Source of the DNA: Burkholderiaceae bacterium
GTDB taxonomy: Bacteria > Pseudomonadota > Gammaproteobacteria > Burkholderiales > Burkholderiaceae_B
DNA length: 64,000 nucleotides
Assembly (NCBI GenBank): GCA_017983955.1
Contig: JAGOAJ010000009.1
Location: 1-64,000 of the forward strand
Reading direction: 5' to 3'
Part shown: piece after piece, positions 35,646 through 44,774 of the stretch
Layout: each line of letters opens with the position of its first letter
Position numbering within the stretch: position 1 is the stretch's first letter
Made by a program: the position numbers and the translations under genes
Notes under the pieces: generated by a model
What the model was told of the DNA's origin: nothing
Databases searched by the model: none
The model's input: the letters and a program-made list of their open reading frames with translations, nothing else

Positions 35646-36614
35646 ATGAGACACATGATTCCGGCCGTTATAAGGCCATTAGGAAAGACTTCTAGCATCG
35701 GCGCTGCAACTGATACGTCTGCCGTAACTACAAACTGTTTGAAACAGCGTAAGGCACGGCTGGGCTTAATGGGGCTATTGCTGGTTGGGACACTTTCTGT
35801 AGCGGCGATATCGGCTGTGGCACCAGTCCATGCGCAAGGCAAGAACTTTAAAGTTGCTGCAGATGTGGGCCTTGTTCCCTTCTTCATGCAATCGGCATCC
35901 GGTCAGATGGAAGGTTTTTCCTTTGACTTTGCACAGTCGCTGGCTAAACGGATGGGATATGACGATATAGATGTCATTGATACGCCATTTTCTGCCATAT
36001 TTGCGGGTTTGTTTTCTGGCCGCTATGAAACGGTTGCCGGTCCAGTCAATATCACTCAAGAGCGTGCCCAGCAAATGCTGTACACAGAGCCTTATATGGC
36101 AGGGGGCTTAAGCTTTCTGACCAAAAAGGGTAGCGTGGTTGCTACGCTAGATGACTTGAAAGGTAAAACCATTGCAGTCAATAACGGTAGCTTTTCAGAT
36201 AAATGGCTGCAAGACAACCAAGCCAAGTATGGCTACGAGATTCAACGCTTTAACAAAAACAACGACGCAGTTCAAGCTGTAGCGATTGGTCGCGCATTTG
36301 CCAATTTGTCCGAGACCCCGCTAGCGCGCTGGATCGCCAAACAAACACCTACCTTGGTGACGGCTTACGACCATAAAACCGGCAGTAATTATGGCTTGGT
36401 CTTTCGTAAAGAGGATACCGAACTACGCAACAAAGTAGAGCGTCAGATCGAGTGTATGAAAACAGATGGGTCATTGGCGAAGTTACACGTCAAATGGTTT
36501 GGATCTGAGCCCGATGCCGGCTCGTCCATGACCCACGTCTATCCTGGGTATGGGGTGCCTGATATGCCAGGTTATGACCCTACCGAACATGCGCTGGATT
36601 GCGCTAAACCCTAA
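35646..36614 (+). CDS. Polar amino acid-type ABC transporter substrate-binding protein
   Basis: This 322-residue periplasmic receptor belongs to SBP family 3. It has an unusually long N-terminal extension of about 36 residues before the hydrophobic signal segment, which ends at VHAQGKNF. Family motifs include MEGFSFDFAQSLAKRMG and VAGPVNITQERAQQM. ATGGAG precedes the ATG. An earlier start is not available; an internal start nearer the signal core is possible, because the extension is unusual. It begins a transporter operon next to the ring-opening enzymes. Confidence 0.88.
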   Translation: MRHMIPAVIRPLGKTSSIGAATDTSAVTTNCLKQRKARLGLMGLLLVGTLSVAAISAVAPVHAQGKNFKVAADVGLVPFFMQSASGQMEGFSFDFAQSLAKRMGYDDIDVIDTPFSAIFAGLFSGRYETVAGPVNITQERAQQMLYTEPYMAGGLSFLTKKGSVVATLDDLKGKTIAVNNGSFSDKWLQDNQAKYGYEIQRFNKNNDAVQAVAIGRAFANLSETPLARWIAKQTPTLVTAYDHKTGSNYGLVFRKEDTELRNKVERQIECMKTDGSLAKLHVKWFGSEPDAGSSMTHVYPGYGVPDMPGYDPTEHALDCAKP

Positions 36615-36623
36615 CGTTCGTTG

Positions 36624-36663
36624 GCCTGCAGTTTAATCAGGTGGCTTTTGGAAAGCTGCAGGC
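36624..36663 (+). other. Intercistronic hairpin after the binding-protein gene
   Basis: GCCTGCAG (36624-36631) and CTGCAGGC (36656-36663) form a perfect 8-bp stem with TTT/AAA pairs inside. No T-run follows. It probably protects the upstream message or reduces readthrough into the ATPase gene. Confidence 0.6.
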
Positions 36664-36720
36664 TGTGCGTGCGCGTCTGTGCGTCAGACTCTGGCGTAGC
36701 AGGGTAAACAAGAGAGAGCT

Positions 36721-37452
36721 ATGAGTGATATTGTTTGTATCAGCGAATTGCGGAAGTCGTTTGGTAGCACGGAAATTTTGAAGGGCATCAACTTAAATGT
36801 TAAGTCCGGAGAAGTCGTTGTAATGATAGGCGGCTCAGGGTCTGGGAAAAGTACCTGTCTGCGCTGCATTAATCGTCTGGAAGTACCAACCAGCGGCAGT
36901 ATTACCGTCGCAGGAACAGAAATTACTGATCCTAAGACCAACTTGAATCATGTACGTCAAAACATCGGTATGGTGTTTCAGGGGATATACCTTTATCCCC
37001 ACATGACGGCGCTGGAAAATGTCACCTTGGCATTGCGCAAGGTAAAGAAAATGTCTAAGGCCGAGGCCAACGAGCATGGGCGCATGCATCTAGAGCAGGT
37101 CGGCTTAATAGAGCGCATGGATCACTATCCCAGTCAGTTGTCAGGCGGCCAACAGCAGCGTGTGGGCATTGCCCGCTCTTTGGCGCTGGACCCTAAAGTG
37201 ATGTTGTTTGACGAGCCGACTTCCGGCCTGGACCCAGAGCTGGTCGGTGAGGTTTTGAGTGTCATGGCCAAAACCAGGGATGCTGGGATGACCATGATCG
37301 TCGTTACCCACGAAATGCAGTTTGCACGTGAAGTTGGTGACCGTGTGGTGTTCATGGACCAGGGTGTCATCTTGGATCAAGGTACACCCGATGAAATCAT
37401 AGGTAACCCTAGGCATAAACGGATCCAAGAGTTCCTGAGCAGGCTCAACTAA
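36721..37452 (+). CDS. Amino acid ABC transporter ATP-binding protein
   Basis: The 243-residue GlnQ-type ATPase has Walker [10 protein letters not shown] at about 38-46, signature [15 protein letters not shown], Walker [15 protein letters not shown] and the switch histidine in VVTHEMQFA. The Q-loop reads [18 protein letters not shown], where the usual QxFNLFPH has an isoleucine-tyrosine change. GAGAGAGCT precedes the ATG. It energises the importer with the two permeases downstream. Confidence 0.95.
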   Translation: MSDIVCISELRKSFGSTEILKGINLNVKSGEVVVMIGGSGSGKSTCLRCINRLEVPTSGSITVAGTEITDPKTNLNHVRQNIGMVFQGIYLYPHMTALENVTLALRKVKKMSKAEANEHGRMHLEQVGLIERMDHYPSQLSGGQQQRVGIARSLALDPKVMLFDEPTSGLDPELVGEVLSVMAKTRDAGMTMIVVTHEMQFAREVGDRVVFMDQGVILDQGTPDEIIGNPRHKRIQEFLSRLN

Positions 37453-37462
37453 GGCGCCCGCT

Positions 37463-38134
37463 ATGGAAAAACTCATCTATTATTTTTTCAACTGGCCGCT
37501 GATCAGTCCGCACCTGCCCGCCATTATGGAAGGCTTCTTCGTCACCTTACGCATGGCGGTGATGACGGTTATTTGCGGTACGGCCCTTGGCTTATTACTG
37601 GCGATTATACGAACCTACGGCATACGACCTATCAATTGGTTGATGATGGTGTATGTCGATGTGTTTCGTGCCTTGCCGCAACTTGTATTGATTGTTTTGG
37701 CCTTTTTTGCTTTGCCGGCATTTGGCATAGTGATTGATCCATTACCTGCTACGGTGATTGCATTAAGTCTGGTGCTATCCGCCTTCGGAGAGGAGATATT
37801 CTGGGCAGGAATAGCCGCTGTTCCTAAAGGCCAGTGGGAGGCTGGTAGATCAAGTGGTCTGACCTTCAATCAAACGCTGTTTTTTATTATTTTGCCTCAG
37901 GCCGTCAGGATCTCTATTCCGCCGCTAACCAATAGGGCCATTGGTATAACCAAAGGCACAACCTTGGGATCGGTGATTGCGGTGCCAGAGCTTCTTAGTG
38001 TCTCCACCAATATTCAATCCAATATTGCCAACCCCACCGCGCTAACAGCTGGTGCTATCTTGTTTTGCGTAATTTTCTTTCCATTTGTTCACTTCACGCG
38101 AACGTTGGAGAAACGTTATGCCGTCAAGAAGTAG
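37463..38134 (+). CDS. Amino acid ABC transporter permease 1
   Basis: The 223-residue HisM/GlnP-type permease has about five membrane helices. It has the EAA loop GQWEAGRSSGLTFNQTLFFIILPQAVRIS, given here only as its position near residues 120-150. It lies 10 bp after the ATPase gene and 12 bp before the second permease, which shares the same fold, so the membrane channel is a heterodimer. Confidence 0.93.
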   Translation: MEKLIYYFFNWPLISPHLPAIMEGFFVTLRMAVMTVICGTALGLLLAIIRTYGIRPINWLMMVYVDVFRALPQLVLIVLAFFALPAFGIVIDPLPATVIALSLVLSAFGEEIFWAGIAAVPKGQWEAGRSSGLTFNQTLFFIILPQAVRISIPPLTNRAIGITKGTTLGSVIAVPELLSVSTNIQSNIANPTALTAGAILFCVIFFPFVHFTRTLEKRYAVKK

Positions 38135-38146
38135 GGAAATACTCTG

Positions 38147-38815
38147 ATGAACTTAATAGATACCTTCTTTAATGGGGCTGTGCTGTCTCTGATTTGGCCG
38201 TTGTTGCTACAAGGTCTTTGGTTGACGGTAAAGCTGGCGATTGTGATTGTTCCTCTGTCAGCAGTGTTTGGTTTATTGATTGCCTGCTTACATTATCAAA
38301 AGCACAAAATTCTTAATGTGTTCTTGTTGTTATACGTTGATTTTTTCAGGGCCTTTCCGCCCTTGGTACTACTGATTTTTATTTATTATGGCTTTCCATT
38401 CTTAGGCTTGCACTTCAACGAGTTTTCAGCGACCGTTTTAGCGTTGGTGCTAAATGGCAGTAGTTATTTTGCTGAAATTTTTCGTGCCGGACTGGAGTCT
38501 GTCGATTCAGGACAAAACGAAGCGGCTCGATCAACGGGCCTTAAAGCTAGCCAGGCCTTGGCCTATGTCATAGTGCCCCAAGGAACTAGGAATGTTATTC
38601 CTGATTTGGCCAGCAACACACTAGAGGCGATTAAGCAAACGTCCATTGCGTCGGCAGTCGCATTGCCCGAGCTGTTGCGTGTGGCGCAGATTGCGCAGGG
38701 ACAGACCTATAGTCAAACTCCGCTGATCGCGGCAGCGCTTATTTATCTGGTACTTCTGTGGCCCTTGGTACGTGCAATATCTCGTATGCAGAAACCCGTC
38801 ATGATTCCTCATTAA
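38147..38815 (+). CDS. Amino acid ABC transporter permease 2
   Basis: This 222-residue HisQ/GlnP-type permease has the usual five helices and the EAA loop beginning SGQNEAARSTGLKASQAL near residue 118. It pairs with the permease immediately upstream. The spacing of 11 bp to the DapA-like gene shows that the following enzyme is in the same transcript. Confidence 0.93.
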   Translation: MNLIDTFFNGAVLSLIWPLLLQGLWLTVKLAIVIVPLSAVFGLLIACLHYQKHKILNVFLLLYVDFFRAFPPLVLLIFIYYGFPFLGLHFNEFSATVLALVLNGSSYFAEIFRAGLESVDSGQNEAARSTGLKASQALAYVIVPQGTRNVIPDLASNTLEAIKQTSIASAVALPELLRVAQIAQGQTYSQTPLIAAALIYLVLLWPLVRAISRMQKPVMIPH

Positions 38816-38826
38816 GTAGATAACGC

Positions 38827-39738
38827 ATGAATAAAGTGAAAGGTATATTTTCAGTTTGCCCGACTCCGTTTGCGCAGGATGGCGAGCTTGATTTGTCTAG
38901 CTTGACGCGCCTGGTGGATTTTTATCTGAAGGCGGGTGTTCATGGTTTAGCAATTTTGGGGGTAATGGGTGAGCTGCATAAGCTCACATCGTTCGAACGT
39001 AGACGCGTGATCGAGACGGTGGTGGCTCGCGCTGAAGGAGCGATACCTATTTGGGTTGGTGTTCGCGCCTTCGGTACGGCCATGGCCATGGAGCAGGCCA
39101 AAAGCGCCGAAGACCTGGGTGCGGATGCGGTATTTGTCGCCCCGTTATTCGGTGCTAATGATGACACGCTAGTGAGCTATTACCAGCAGGTGGCTGATGC
39201 CATTCGTATACCTGTTGTAATCCACGACTTTCCAGAGCTATTCGGCGCCAAGGTCAGCGCCCAGTTGGCGGTGCGGCTAAGTCAGGAAGCCGGTGTGCGG
39301 ATACTGAATACCGAAGACCCGCCAGCGGGGCCAAAAATCAGTGATGTCAAGGCGTTGGCAGGCGACTCAATCAAGATACTTAGTGGGTTAGGCGGTATTC
39401 ACTTTGTCGAAGAGTTGGGACGCGGCGCAGACGGTATCGTTACCGGATTTTCCTTCCCAGAGGTTTTGCTACGCATCTATGCCTTGTTCAGCAGTGGCGA
39501 TACCACAGCGGCTGCTGACGTGTTCGACCGTTATTGTTCATTGATACGCTACGAATTCCAGCCCATGATTGCTTTGGCACTACGCAAGTATTCCTATATG
39601 CAGCGCGGCATTATTTCTAGCGACACCATGCGCTCCCCAGCCACCCCGATAGATGCTGTAACCCGACAGGAGTTTGAGTCGGTGGTGCGACGTGTAGGTT
39701 TGCGTCCGACAGCAAAGGGCGTTCAGGCCATCCTATAA
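38827..39738 (+). CDS. DapA-fold (DHDPS/NAL superfamily) protein lacking catalytic residues
   Basis: The 303-residue protein has the TIM-barrel pattern of dihydrodipicolinate synthase/N-acetylneuraminate lyase from its first strand (IFSVCPTPFAQDGELD). Catalytic positions are altered. The GTTGE loop reads G45-V-M-G-E49, the tyrosine of the YNxP motif is H133 (IHDFP), and the Schiff-base lysine position is N161 in ILNTEDPP. These positions coincide with Y133 and K161 of E. coli DapA. It cannot use the class-I aldolase mechanism as known. It lies in the transporter operon, so it probably acts on, or senses, the same compound family. Confidence 0.82.
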   Translation: MNKVKGIFSVCPTPFAQDGELDLSSLTRLVDFYLKAGVHGLAILGVMGELHKLTSFERRRVIETVVARAEGAIPIWVGVRAFGTAMAMEQAKSAEDLGADAVFVAPLFGANDDTLVSYYQQVADAIRIPVVIHDFPELFGAKVSAQLAVRLSQEAGVRILNTEDPPAGPKISDVKALAGDSIKILSGLGGIHFVEELGRGADGIVTGFSFPEVLLRIYALFSSGDTTAAADVFDRYCSLIRYEFQPMIALALRKYSYMQRGIISSDTMRSPATPIDAVTRQEFESVVRRVGLRPTAKGVQAIL

Positions 39739-39763
39739 ATATACAGACAAAAAGGAAGTCGTT

Positions 39764-41299
39764 ATGCTGATACTTCGTGCCAAATATGCGCTGATAGACG
39801 CGCGTCAGAAGCAAGAGGGCGTTTTGGATGATGTTGCTATCGTGATTGAGGACGGTCGAGTCAAGGAAATCCTTGCCTATAGTCCTGAGCTCTTGCATCG
39901 CTACCCACAGGCGGAAGTCTTGGGTAATGGAAAGCAGCTGTTGATACCGGGCCTGATTGATGCCCATAGTCATGGGCGTGGTCTGTCACCGATACAAAAG
40001 GGCGTGAATAACGACTTTCTGGAGAATGCGCTGTTCGACTGGGCGCAGATGATAGTGCTGCCGCCCGAGCTTACCGCTGCTATGTGTGCTTACCGACACT
40101 TGCGTAGCGGCTGCACAACTTTGCATCACAATGGCTTCGATGATGATGTGTCCGGCGTGGCAGCGGCGGGCATAGCGATAGACCGTTACCTTAGCACTGG
40201 AATCCGGCTGGCTTTTTCCCCGGGGCTACGCAATGAGTCCAAGTTGGCTTTGGATGAATTCGCGTTTTTTGACACATTGCCGGCAGACTTACAAGAGTGG
40301 GCAAGGCCACGTGTTTACTACGACAAGCAGGCCTTAGAAGATAATTATTTTCAACTATTTAATGACCTATATCGTCGATATGACAACGACGATACGCACA
40401 TTCTATTGTCGCCCTCTTGGGCGCATGGTGCCAGTTCATCACTATTGCAGCGCAGCCGAGCTGAATCCGACCGTTTAGGCGGCGTCAAGATACATATCCA
40501 TACCTTGCAAACGCCTGTTCAAAAAGCGTACAGCTACAGACGTTATGGTGTGTCCGCTGTGCAATGGTTGGATGATATTGGGTTTCTGGGTAATAACGTT
40601 GTGTTTGGCCACGCTATCCATATTACCGAGGCCGACATCGCGTTGATGGCGCAGCGTCAGGTGGCCATGACACATCATCCCAGTTGCAATTTCATTATGC
40701 GTAATGGCTTGGCCCCTTTGCCTCAGTTGCTAGAGGCTGGGGTCTTGGTGGCCATGGGGATGGATGATAAAACCATCAACGACGATGAGGATGCCATCAT
40801 GGAGACGCGAATGATCCACAAGATGCATCGCTCGGCAAGCTATGACTTGACTCAGCCGGCCATGGACGCGTACACCGCTATAGAGCTGGCAACGGTGAAT
40901 GGAGCTGCCGTATGTGGCTTTGGCGATGGCTTAGGTACATTGTCTGTGGGCATGAAAGCGGATGCCGTATTGGTCGATTTGGACCGTATTTGCGATGATC
41001 CTTGGCTGGATCCCAGGGCTGATATTATCGAAGCATTTTTACAGCGAGGCTTAGGGCAAGACGTGGCCAGCGTCGTGGTTGGCGGCGACGTAGTGGTGCG
41101 TGATAGGAAGTTCACGCACTTGGACACTGACGCCTTATTTCGCGAAGTCCGGGATTTTTGTGCCCGTGGGGTTGACGATGCTCAGCTTGAGCGAGTTGCC
41201 ACACTTCAACGGGTCAAGCCCTATATGCAAGCCTGGTACAAGGGTTGGCACGAGACCATGTTGGATGATCCCTACTACCGGTTTAATAGCCGTACCTAA
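39764..41299 (+). CDS. Amidohydrolase family protein (Atz/Trz deaminase type)
   Basis: This 511-residue enzyme resembles TRZ/ATZ and guanine/cytosine-type deaminases. The metal ligands are visible in GLIDAHSHGRG (HxH), KIHIHTLQ, GHAIHITEADI and GMDDKTINDDEDAI. A composite beta domain is formed by the N- and C-terminal parts, with VDLDRICDDPW and VVVGGDVVVRD at the end. It follows the DapA-like gene by 25 bp behind AAGGAAG. It probably deaminates or dechlorinates a heterocycle; with the importer and ring-opening enzymes it suggests degradation of a nitrogen heterocycle. Confidence 0.88.
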   Translation: MLILRAKYALIDARQKQEGVLDDVAIVIEDGRVKEILAYSPELLHRYPQAEVLGNGKQLLIPGLIDAHSHGRGLSPIQKGVNNDFLENALFDWAQMIVLPPELTAAMCAYRHLRSGCTTLHHNGFDDDVSGVAAAGIAIDRYLSTGIRLAFSPGLRNESKLALDEFAFFDTLPADLQEWARPRVYYDKQALEDNYFQLFNDLYRRYDNDDTHILLSPSWAHGASSSLLQRSRAESDRLGGVKIHIHTLQTPVQKAYSYRRYGVSAVQWLDDIGFLGNNVVFGHAIHITEADIALMAQRQVAMTHHPSCNFIMRNGLAPLPQLLEAGVLVAMGMDDKTINDDEDAIMETRMIHKMHRSASYDLTQPAMDAYTAIELATVNGAAVCGFGDGLGTLSVGMKADAVLVDLDRICDDPWLDPRADIIEAFLQRGLGQDVASVVVGGDVVVRDRKFTHLDTDALFREVRDFCARGVDDAQLERVATLQRVKPYMQAWYKGWHETMLDDPYYRFNSRT

Positions 41300-42183
41300 G
41301 ATGCGACGCGGGCCGGTGGTGGATGCGAATAGCGGCGGGCACCCGCCACGCATAACACCACGGCCATGGTAGTGGCCAGCATAGGCCAGCCTACCGACTC
41401 GTGCAGTAAGACGGCGGCCAGCATCAAGCCCATAAACGGTTGCAGTAGCTGTAGTTGACCCACGGCGGCAATGCCTCCCTGAGCCAGGCCGCGATACCAG
41501 AAAACAAAGCCTATCAGCATGCTGAATAGTGATATATACGCCAGTGATATCCAGGCCGGAATCCCTATCTGATGCCAGGTAGGCGGTTGGGTAAATAGAC
41601 TTAGGGCTGCCATTAGGGGCAGGGACAGCACTAACGCCCAACAAATTACCTGCCAACCGCCAAGCCGCCTGGATAAGCGTCCGCCTTCTGCGTAACCATA
41701 GCCGCAGGCGACGATGGCCACCAGCATAAGCAGGTCGCCCCGCAGCGAGGCTGCGGCATCTTGAGTCAGGGCGAAACCCGCTACGCAAGCGCTACCCAAT
41801 AGCGCAAATAACCAAAAAGGCGCTGACGGACGTTCCCCGCCACGAAGTACGCCAAATAATGCGGTGGACAGGGGCAGCAGACCAATAAAAACCAACGAAC
41901 GCCCGGCGGTGATGTCTTGCAGAGCCAGCGCCGAGAACAATGGGAATCCCACTACGACGCCCAGAGCCATGACGGCCAGTGCGGCCAGATCGCTACGTGC
42001 AGGACGTGGCGCGCGCAGTAGCAGCAACAGCAGCAACGCTAGAGCGCCTGCAATGGTGGCTCGTGCCGATGTCAAAAAGATCGGGTCAAAATCAGCCACT
42101 GCGACACGGGTAGCAGGTAGTGAGCCACTGAATATCAGGACGCCAATCAAGCCATTAAACCAGCCGTTCGTTATGTGTTTCAT
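41296..42183 (-). CDS. EamA/DMT family transporter
   Basis: The 295-residue membrane protein has ten helices in two EamA repeats, with conserved segments such as PATRVAVADFDPIFLTSARA (approximate) at the start and GGIAAVGQLQLLQPFMGLMLAA in the second half. These proteins export metabolites or amino acids. The ATG at 42183 is favoured over an adjacent upstream TTG. It is divergent from the MocR regulator, an arrangement commonly seen where the regulator controls the exporter. It overlaps the amidohydrolase end by four bases, convergently. Confidence 0.88.
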   Translation of the reverse strand: MKHITNGWFNGLIGVLIFSGSLPATRVAVADFDPIFLTSARATIAGALALLLLLLLRAPRPARSDLAALAVMALGVVVGFPLFSALALQDITAGRSLVFIGLLPLSTALFGVLRGGERPSAPFWLFALLGSACVAGFALTQDAAASLRGDLLMLVAIVACGYGYAEGGRLSRRLGGWQVICWALVLSLPLMAALSLFTQPPTWHQIGIPAWISLAYISLFSMLIGFVFWYRGLAQGGIAAVGQLQLLQPFMGLMLAAVLLHESVGWPMLATTMAVVLCVAGARRYSHPPPARVAS

Positions 42184-42295
42184 CAAGGTGCTGCCGTAGG
42201 TTCAGGACCCACTATTATGTCTTTTTGAGGTGGACGATGATAGGGATGCATGGGTACAATTTAATCAAACTGTATTGGTATGCTTTGGAGTACAG

Positions 42296-43714
42296 ATGGA
42301 CTTGAACTTATCATCTACTGTAGATGTTGATGACACATTGACCGAAGGTGTGATGCGTGCGATACGTCAGCGTATTGCCGGACGGGAATTACCCACGGGT
42401 AGCCGCTTACCCTCATTGCGTGCCCTGGCGACAACCATGGGGGTATCTAAATCGACAGTTGTTGAGGCATATGATCGCCTGACCGCTGAAGGTGTCATAC
42501 AGTCCAGGCGCGGTTCAGGTTTCTACGTGTCGGCAGGCCTGCCGCCATTGTCTTTGGTGGATATAGGCCCCAGCCTGGATAGGGAAGTGGACCCCTTATG
42601 GGTAGGGCGCCAGGCCTTAGGTGCGGGCAACACCATGCTAAGACCAGGCTGTGGATGGCTACCTGCTTCGTGGTTGCCACAGGATATTATGCGTCGTGGC
42701 CTGCGTACTTTGGCGCGTGCCCAGGATAGCGCTTTGGCCGACTATGCCACGCCCCAGGGCTTGCCCTTATTACGCTTATTACTGGCCCGACGTTTGGCAG
42801 AGCACACCATAGATGTTGCCCCTGAACAGATACTGTTAACTGATTCTGGTTCGCAGGCGCTGGATTTACTATGCCGTTTTCTGATCGAACCTGGCGATAC
42901 TGTATTACTTGATGATCCTTGCTACTTCAATTTCCAGGCCTTGATGCGAGCTCATAGGGCCAATGTGGTCAGCGTGCCGTATACGCCTGATGGGCCGGAC
43001 TTGGCACGTTTCGAACAGGTGTTGATGCAGCATAAGCCGCGCCTGTACTTGACCAACTCGGTATTGCATAACCCGACGGGCGCTATGTTGTCGCCCGTCG
43101 TTGCACATCGTGTTTTGAAACTTGCCGATCAACATGGGCTGACCATAGTCGAGGACGATATCTTCGCCGACTTCGTTGATCAGCCATCCCCACGTCTGGC
43201 GGCGTTCGACGGTCTGGAACGCGTAGTGCATGTGGGCAGTTTTTCCAAGACGTTGTCGGGGTCGGTGCGTTGTGGCTATATTGCGGCCAAACCGGAATGG
43301 ATAGATGGATTGACTGATTTGAAGATGGCTACGACCTTTAGCGGCGGGGGGCTGGCGGCCGAACTGGTGTATCAGGTGTTGAAAGACAGCGGCTACCGCC
43401 GGCATATACAGGGGCTGTGCTTGCAGTTGGCACAGCATATGGGACCAGTGTCCAAGCGCTTGGCCAATTTAGGCATTACCCCGTGGCTGCAACCACGGGC
43501 CGGAATGTTTTTGTGGTGCCAATTGCCCGATGGCGTCGATGCCGTAGACCTGGCACGTCGGGCGCTAGCTCAGGACATAGTGCTGGCGCCTGGCAATGTC
43601 TTTAGTCACTCGCAATCGGCCAGCGGCTTCATGAGGTTTAACGTGGCACAGTCAGACGATGAACGGCTGTTCCAGGTGTTGGCTAACTTGTTGGCGCAGC
43701 GGACCGTCCTCTGA
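42296..43714 (+). CDS. MocR-type GntR regulator with aminotransferase domain
   Basis: The 472-residue protein has an N-terminal GntR winged helix (LPSLRALATTMGVSKSTVVEAYDRL) and a fold-type-I PLP aminotransferase domain. The PLP lysine is in SFSKTLSGSVRCGYI near residue 320. GGAG at 42287-42290 fixes the ATG at 42296; a start 22 codons earlier is ignored. MocR proteins use PLP as effector. It is divergent from the EamA exporter, which is the likely target. An AT-rich stretch with GTACAATT and GTATTGG upstream may be part of its binding region. Confidence 0.9.
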   Translation: MDLNLSSTVDVDDTLTEGVMRAIRQRIAGRELPTGSRLPSLRALATTMGVSKSTVVEAYDRLTAEGVIQSRRGSGFYVSAGLPPLSLVDIGPSLDREVDPLWVGRQALGAGNTMLRPGCGWLPASWLPQDIMRRGLRTLARAQDSALADYATPQGLPLLRLLLARRLAEHTIDVAPEQILLTDSGSQALDLLCRFLIEPGDTVLLDDPCYFNFQALMRAHRANVVSVPYTPDGPDLARFEQVLMQHKPRLYLTNSVLHNPTGAMLSPVVAHRVLKLADQHGLTIVEDDIFADFVDQPSPRLAAFDGLERVVHVGSFSKTLSGSVRCGYIAAKPEWIDGLTDLKMATTFSGGGLAAELVYQVLKDSGYRRHIQGLCLQLAQHMGPVSKRLANLGITPWLQPRAGMFLWCQLPDGVDAVDLARRALAQDIVLAPGNVFSHSQSASGFMRFNVAQSDDERLFQVLANLLAQRTVL

Positions 43715-43716
43715 TA

Positions 43717-44103
43717 TCAACGGCGTCGACCTTTACCGGCGGGCGCTGGTGTGGGGCTACCTACATGAGTGGTCAGCCAATGTTCGGTTTTTGCGTCCTT
43801 GTGGGTCGCCCAGTCCGGGCCGACTTCCGTAATAAGAAAGCCACGAAGGTCTTCAAGACCGATTTTTATGTCAACGTTTAAGGCTTTCTTTTGAATTTCC
43901 CAGGCGACAAGGCTAGTGTTGACCAAAATGCCTATGCCTTTGGAGTCAACCCAAAGCGGTGCAGCCTTTTTGTCGACATCGGCTTGGATGTTCGTGTGAA
44001 TCTTCTGTATCAACGCCAAGTTATCTTTCGAGGCTGAAATTAATATCAAGTAGCTTCTAGCGCCAACCGGAATTGGGTCCGGGTCACCAAATGGATTGGT
44101 CAT
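43717..44103 (-). CDS. Hypothetical 128-residue protein
   Basis: The gene has a plausible ATG and reads as a soluble alpha/beta protein with a basic, Pro-rich tail ending KGRRR. It contains WVDSKGIGILVNTSLVAWEIQKK (shortened form of a longer stretch) and no known motif. I do not recognise it. It is convergent with the MocR gene and divergent from the dehydrogenase operon, with a 140-bp gap upstream. The composition is unremarkable. Confidence 0.6.
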   Translation of the reverse strand: MTNPFGDPDPIPVGARSYLILISASKDNLALIQKIHTNIQADVDKKAAPLWVDSKGIGILVNTSLVAWEIQKKALNVDIKIGLEDLRGFLITEVGPDWATHKDAKTEHWLTTHVGSPTPAPAGKGRRR

Positions 44104-44242
44104 GCTTACTCCTATAGGAAAAATTTGGGCATTAAGGTATCTGAGCTTACCCTATCGGGTGAAAAAACCCATGCTGTCAGTGCTGAAATACGTTAGACTT
44201 TCAGAAAAGCGGGCGAATCGCAGTAGTACAGAGGGCAAAAGC

Positions 44243-44755
44243 ATGACACAAGAGCATCTGGCATCCTTATCTGTCTCAAACCCAACCCGGCGCAGACTAT
44301 TGGGTAGCCTGCTTACCGCCTATACCGCCACCTTGGTACCCTGGGCGTTGGCACAGCCTATCAAGGACGACCAGCATGGCGCATTTGTGGCGCTATCAGC
44401 CATACTAGTGGGACGCCAGTCGCTGGACAGCGACCACGCACAGCGTCTTTATAGTGCATTCGTCGAAAAATTCCCCAATTTTCCTGCCACGGTAAGTGCG
44501 CTACTTAAACTCATCAATACCAAGCAGATTAGCCCTATGGTGCTACAGAAGACGCTTGACGCCGGCCACCCTGAACTTGCAGCTTTGCCACGTAGCATCG
44601 CGACAGCGTGGATAGTTGGTGTGGTGGGCGACGGGAATGATGCCCTTTGCCTGGCATACGAAACTGCCCTCATGAGCGACATTGTCAAAGACAAGCTCAA
44701 TCCGCCTTCCTATGCCTATGGTGCCTACGGAAGCTGGGAATCAAATCCAAACTAA
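44243..44755 (+). CDS. Small Tat-exported subunit of a membrane-bound dehydrogenase
   Basis: This 170-residue protein has a twin-arginine signal (NPTRRRLLGSLLTAYTATL) near residues 13-31 cleaved before QPIKDD. It matches the small subunit of FAD-dependent sorbitol, fructose or gluconate dehydrogenases. It would export the folded flavin subunit by hitchhiking through Tat, since the next gene lacks its own signal. The ATG at 44243 follows GAGGGCAAAAGC. It is the first gene of a small subunit, GMC dehydrogenase, cytochrome operon. Confidence 0.82.
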   Translation: MTQEHLASLSVSNPTRRRLLGSLLTAYTATLVPWALAQPIKDDQHGAFVALSAILVGRQSLDSDHAQRLYSAFVEKFPNFPATVSALLKLINTKQISPMVLQKTLDAGHPELAALPRSIATAWIVGVVGDGNDALCLAYETALMSDIVKDKLNPPSYAYGAYGSWESNPN

Positions 44756-44774
44756 GTAACATCCAGAGGTACAT

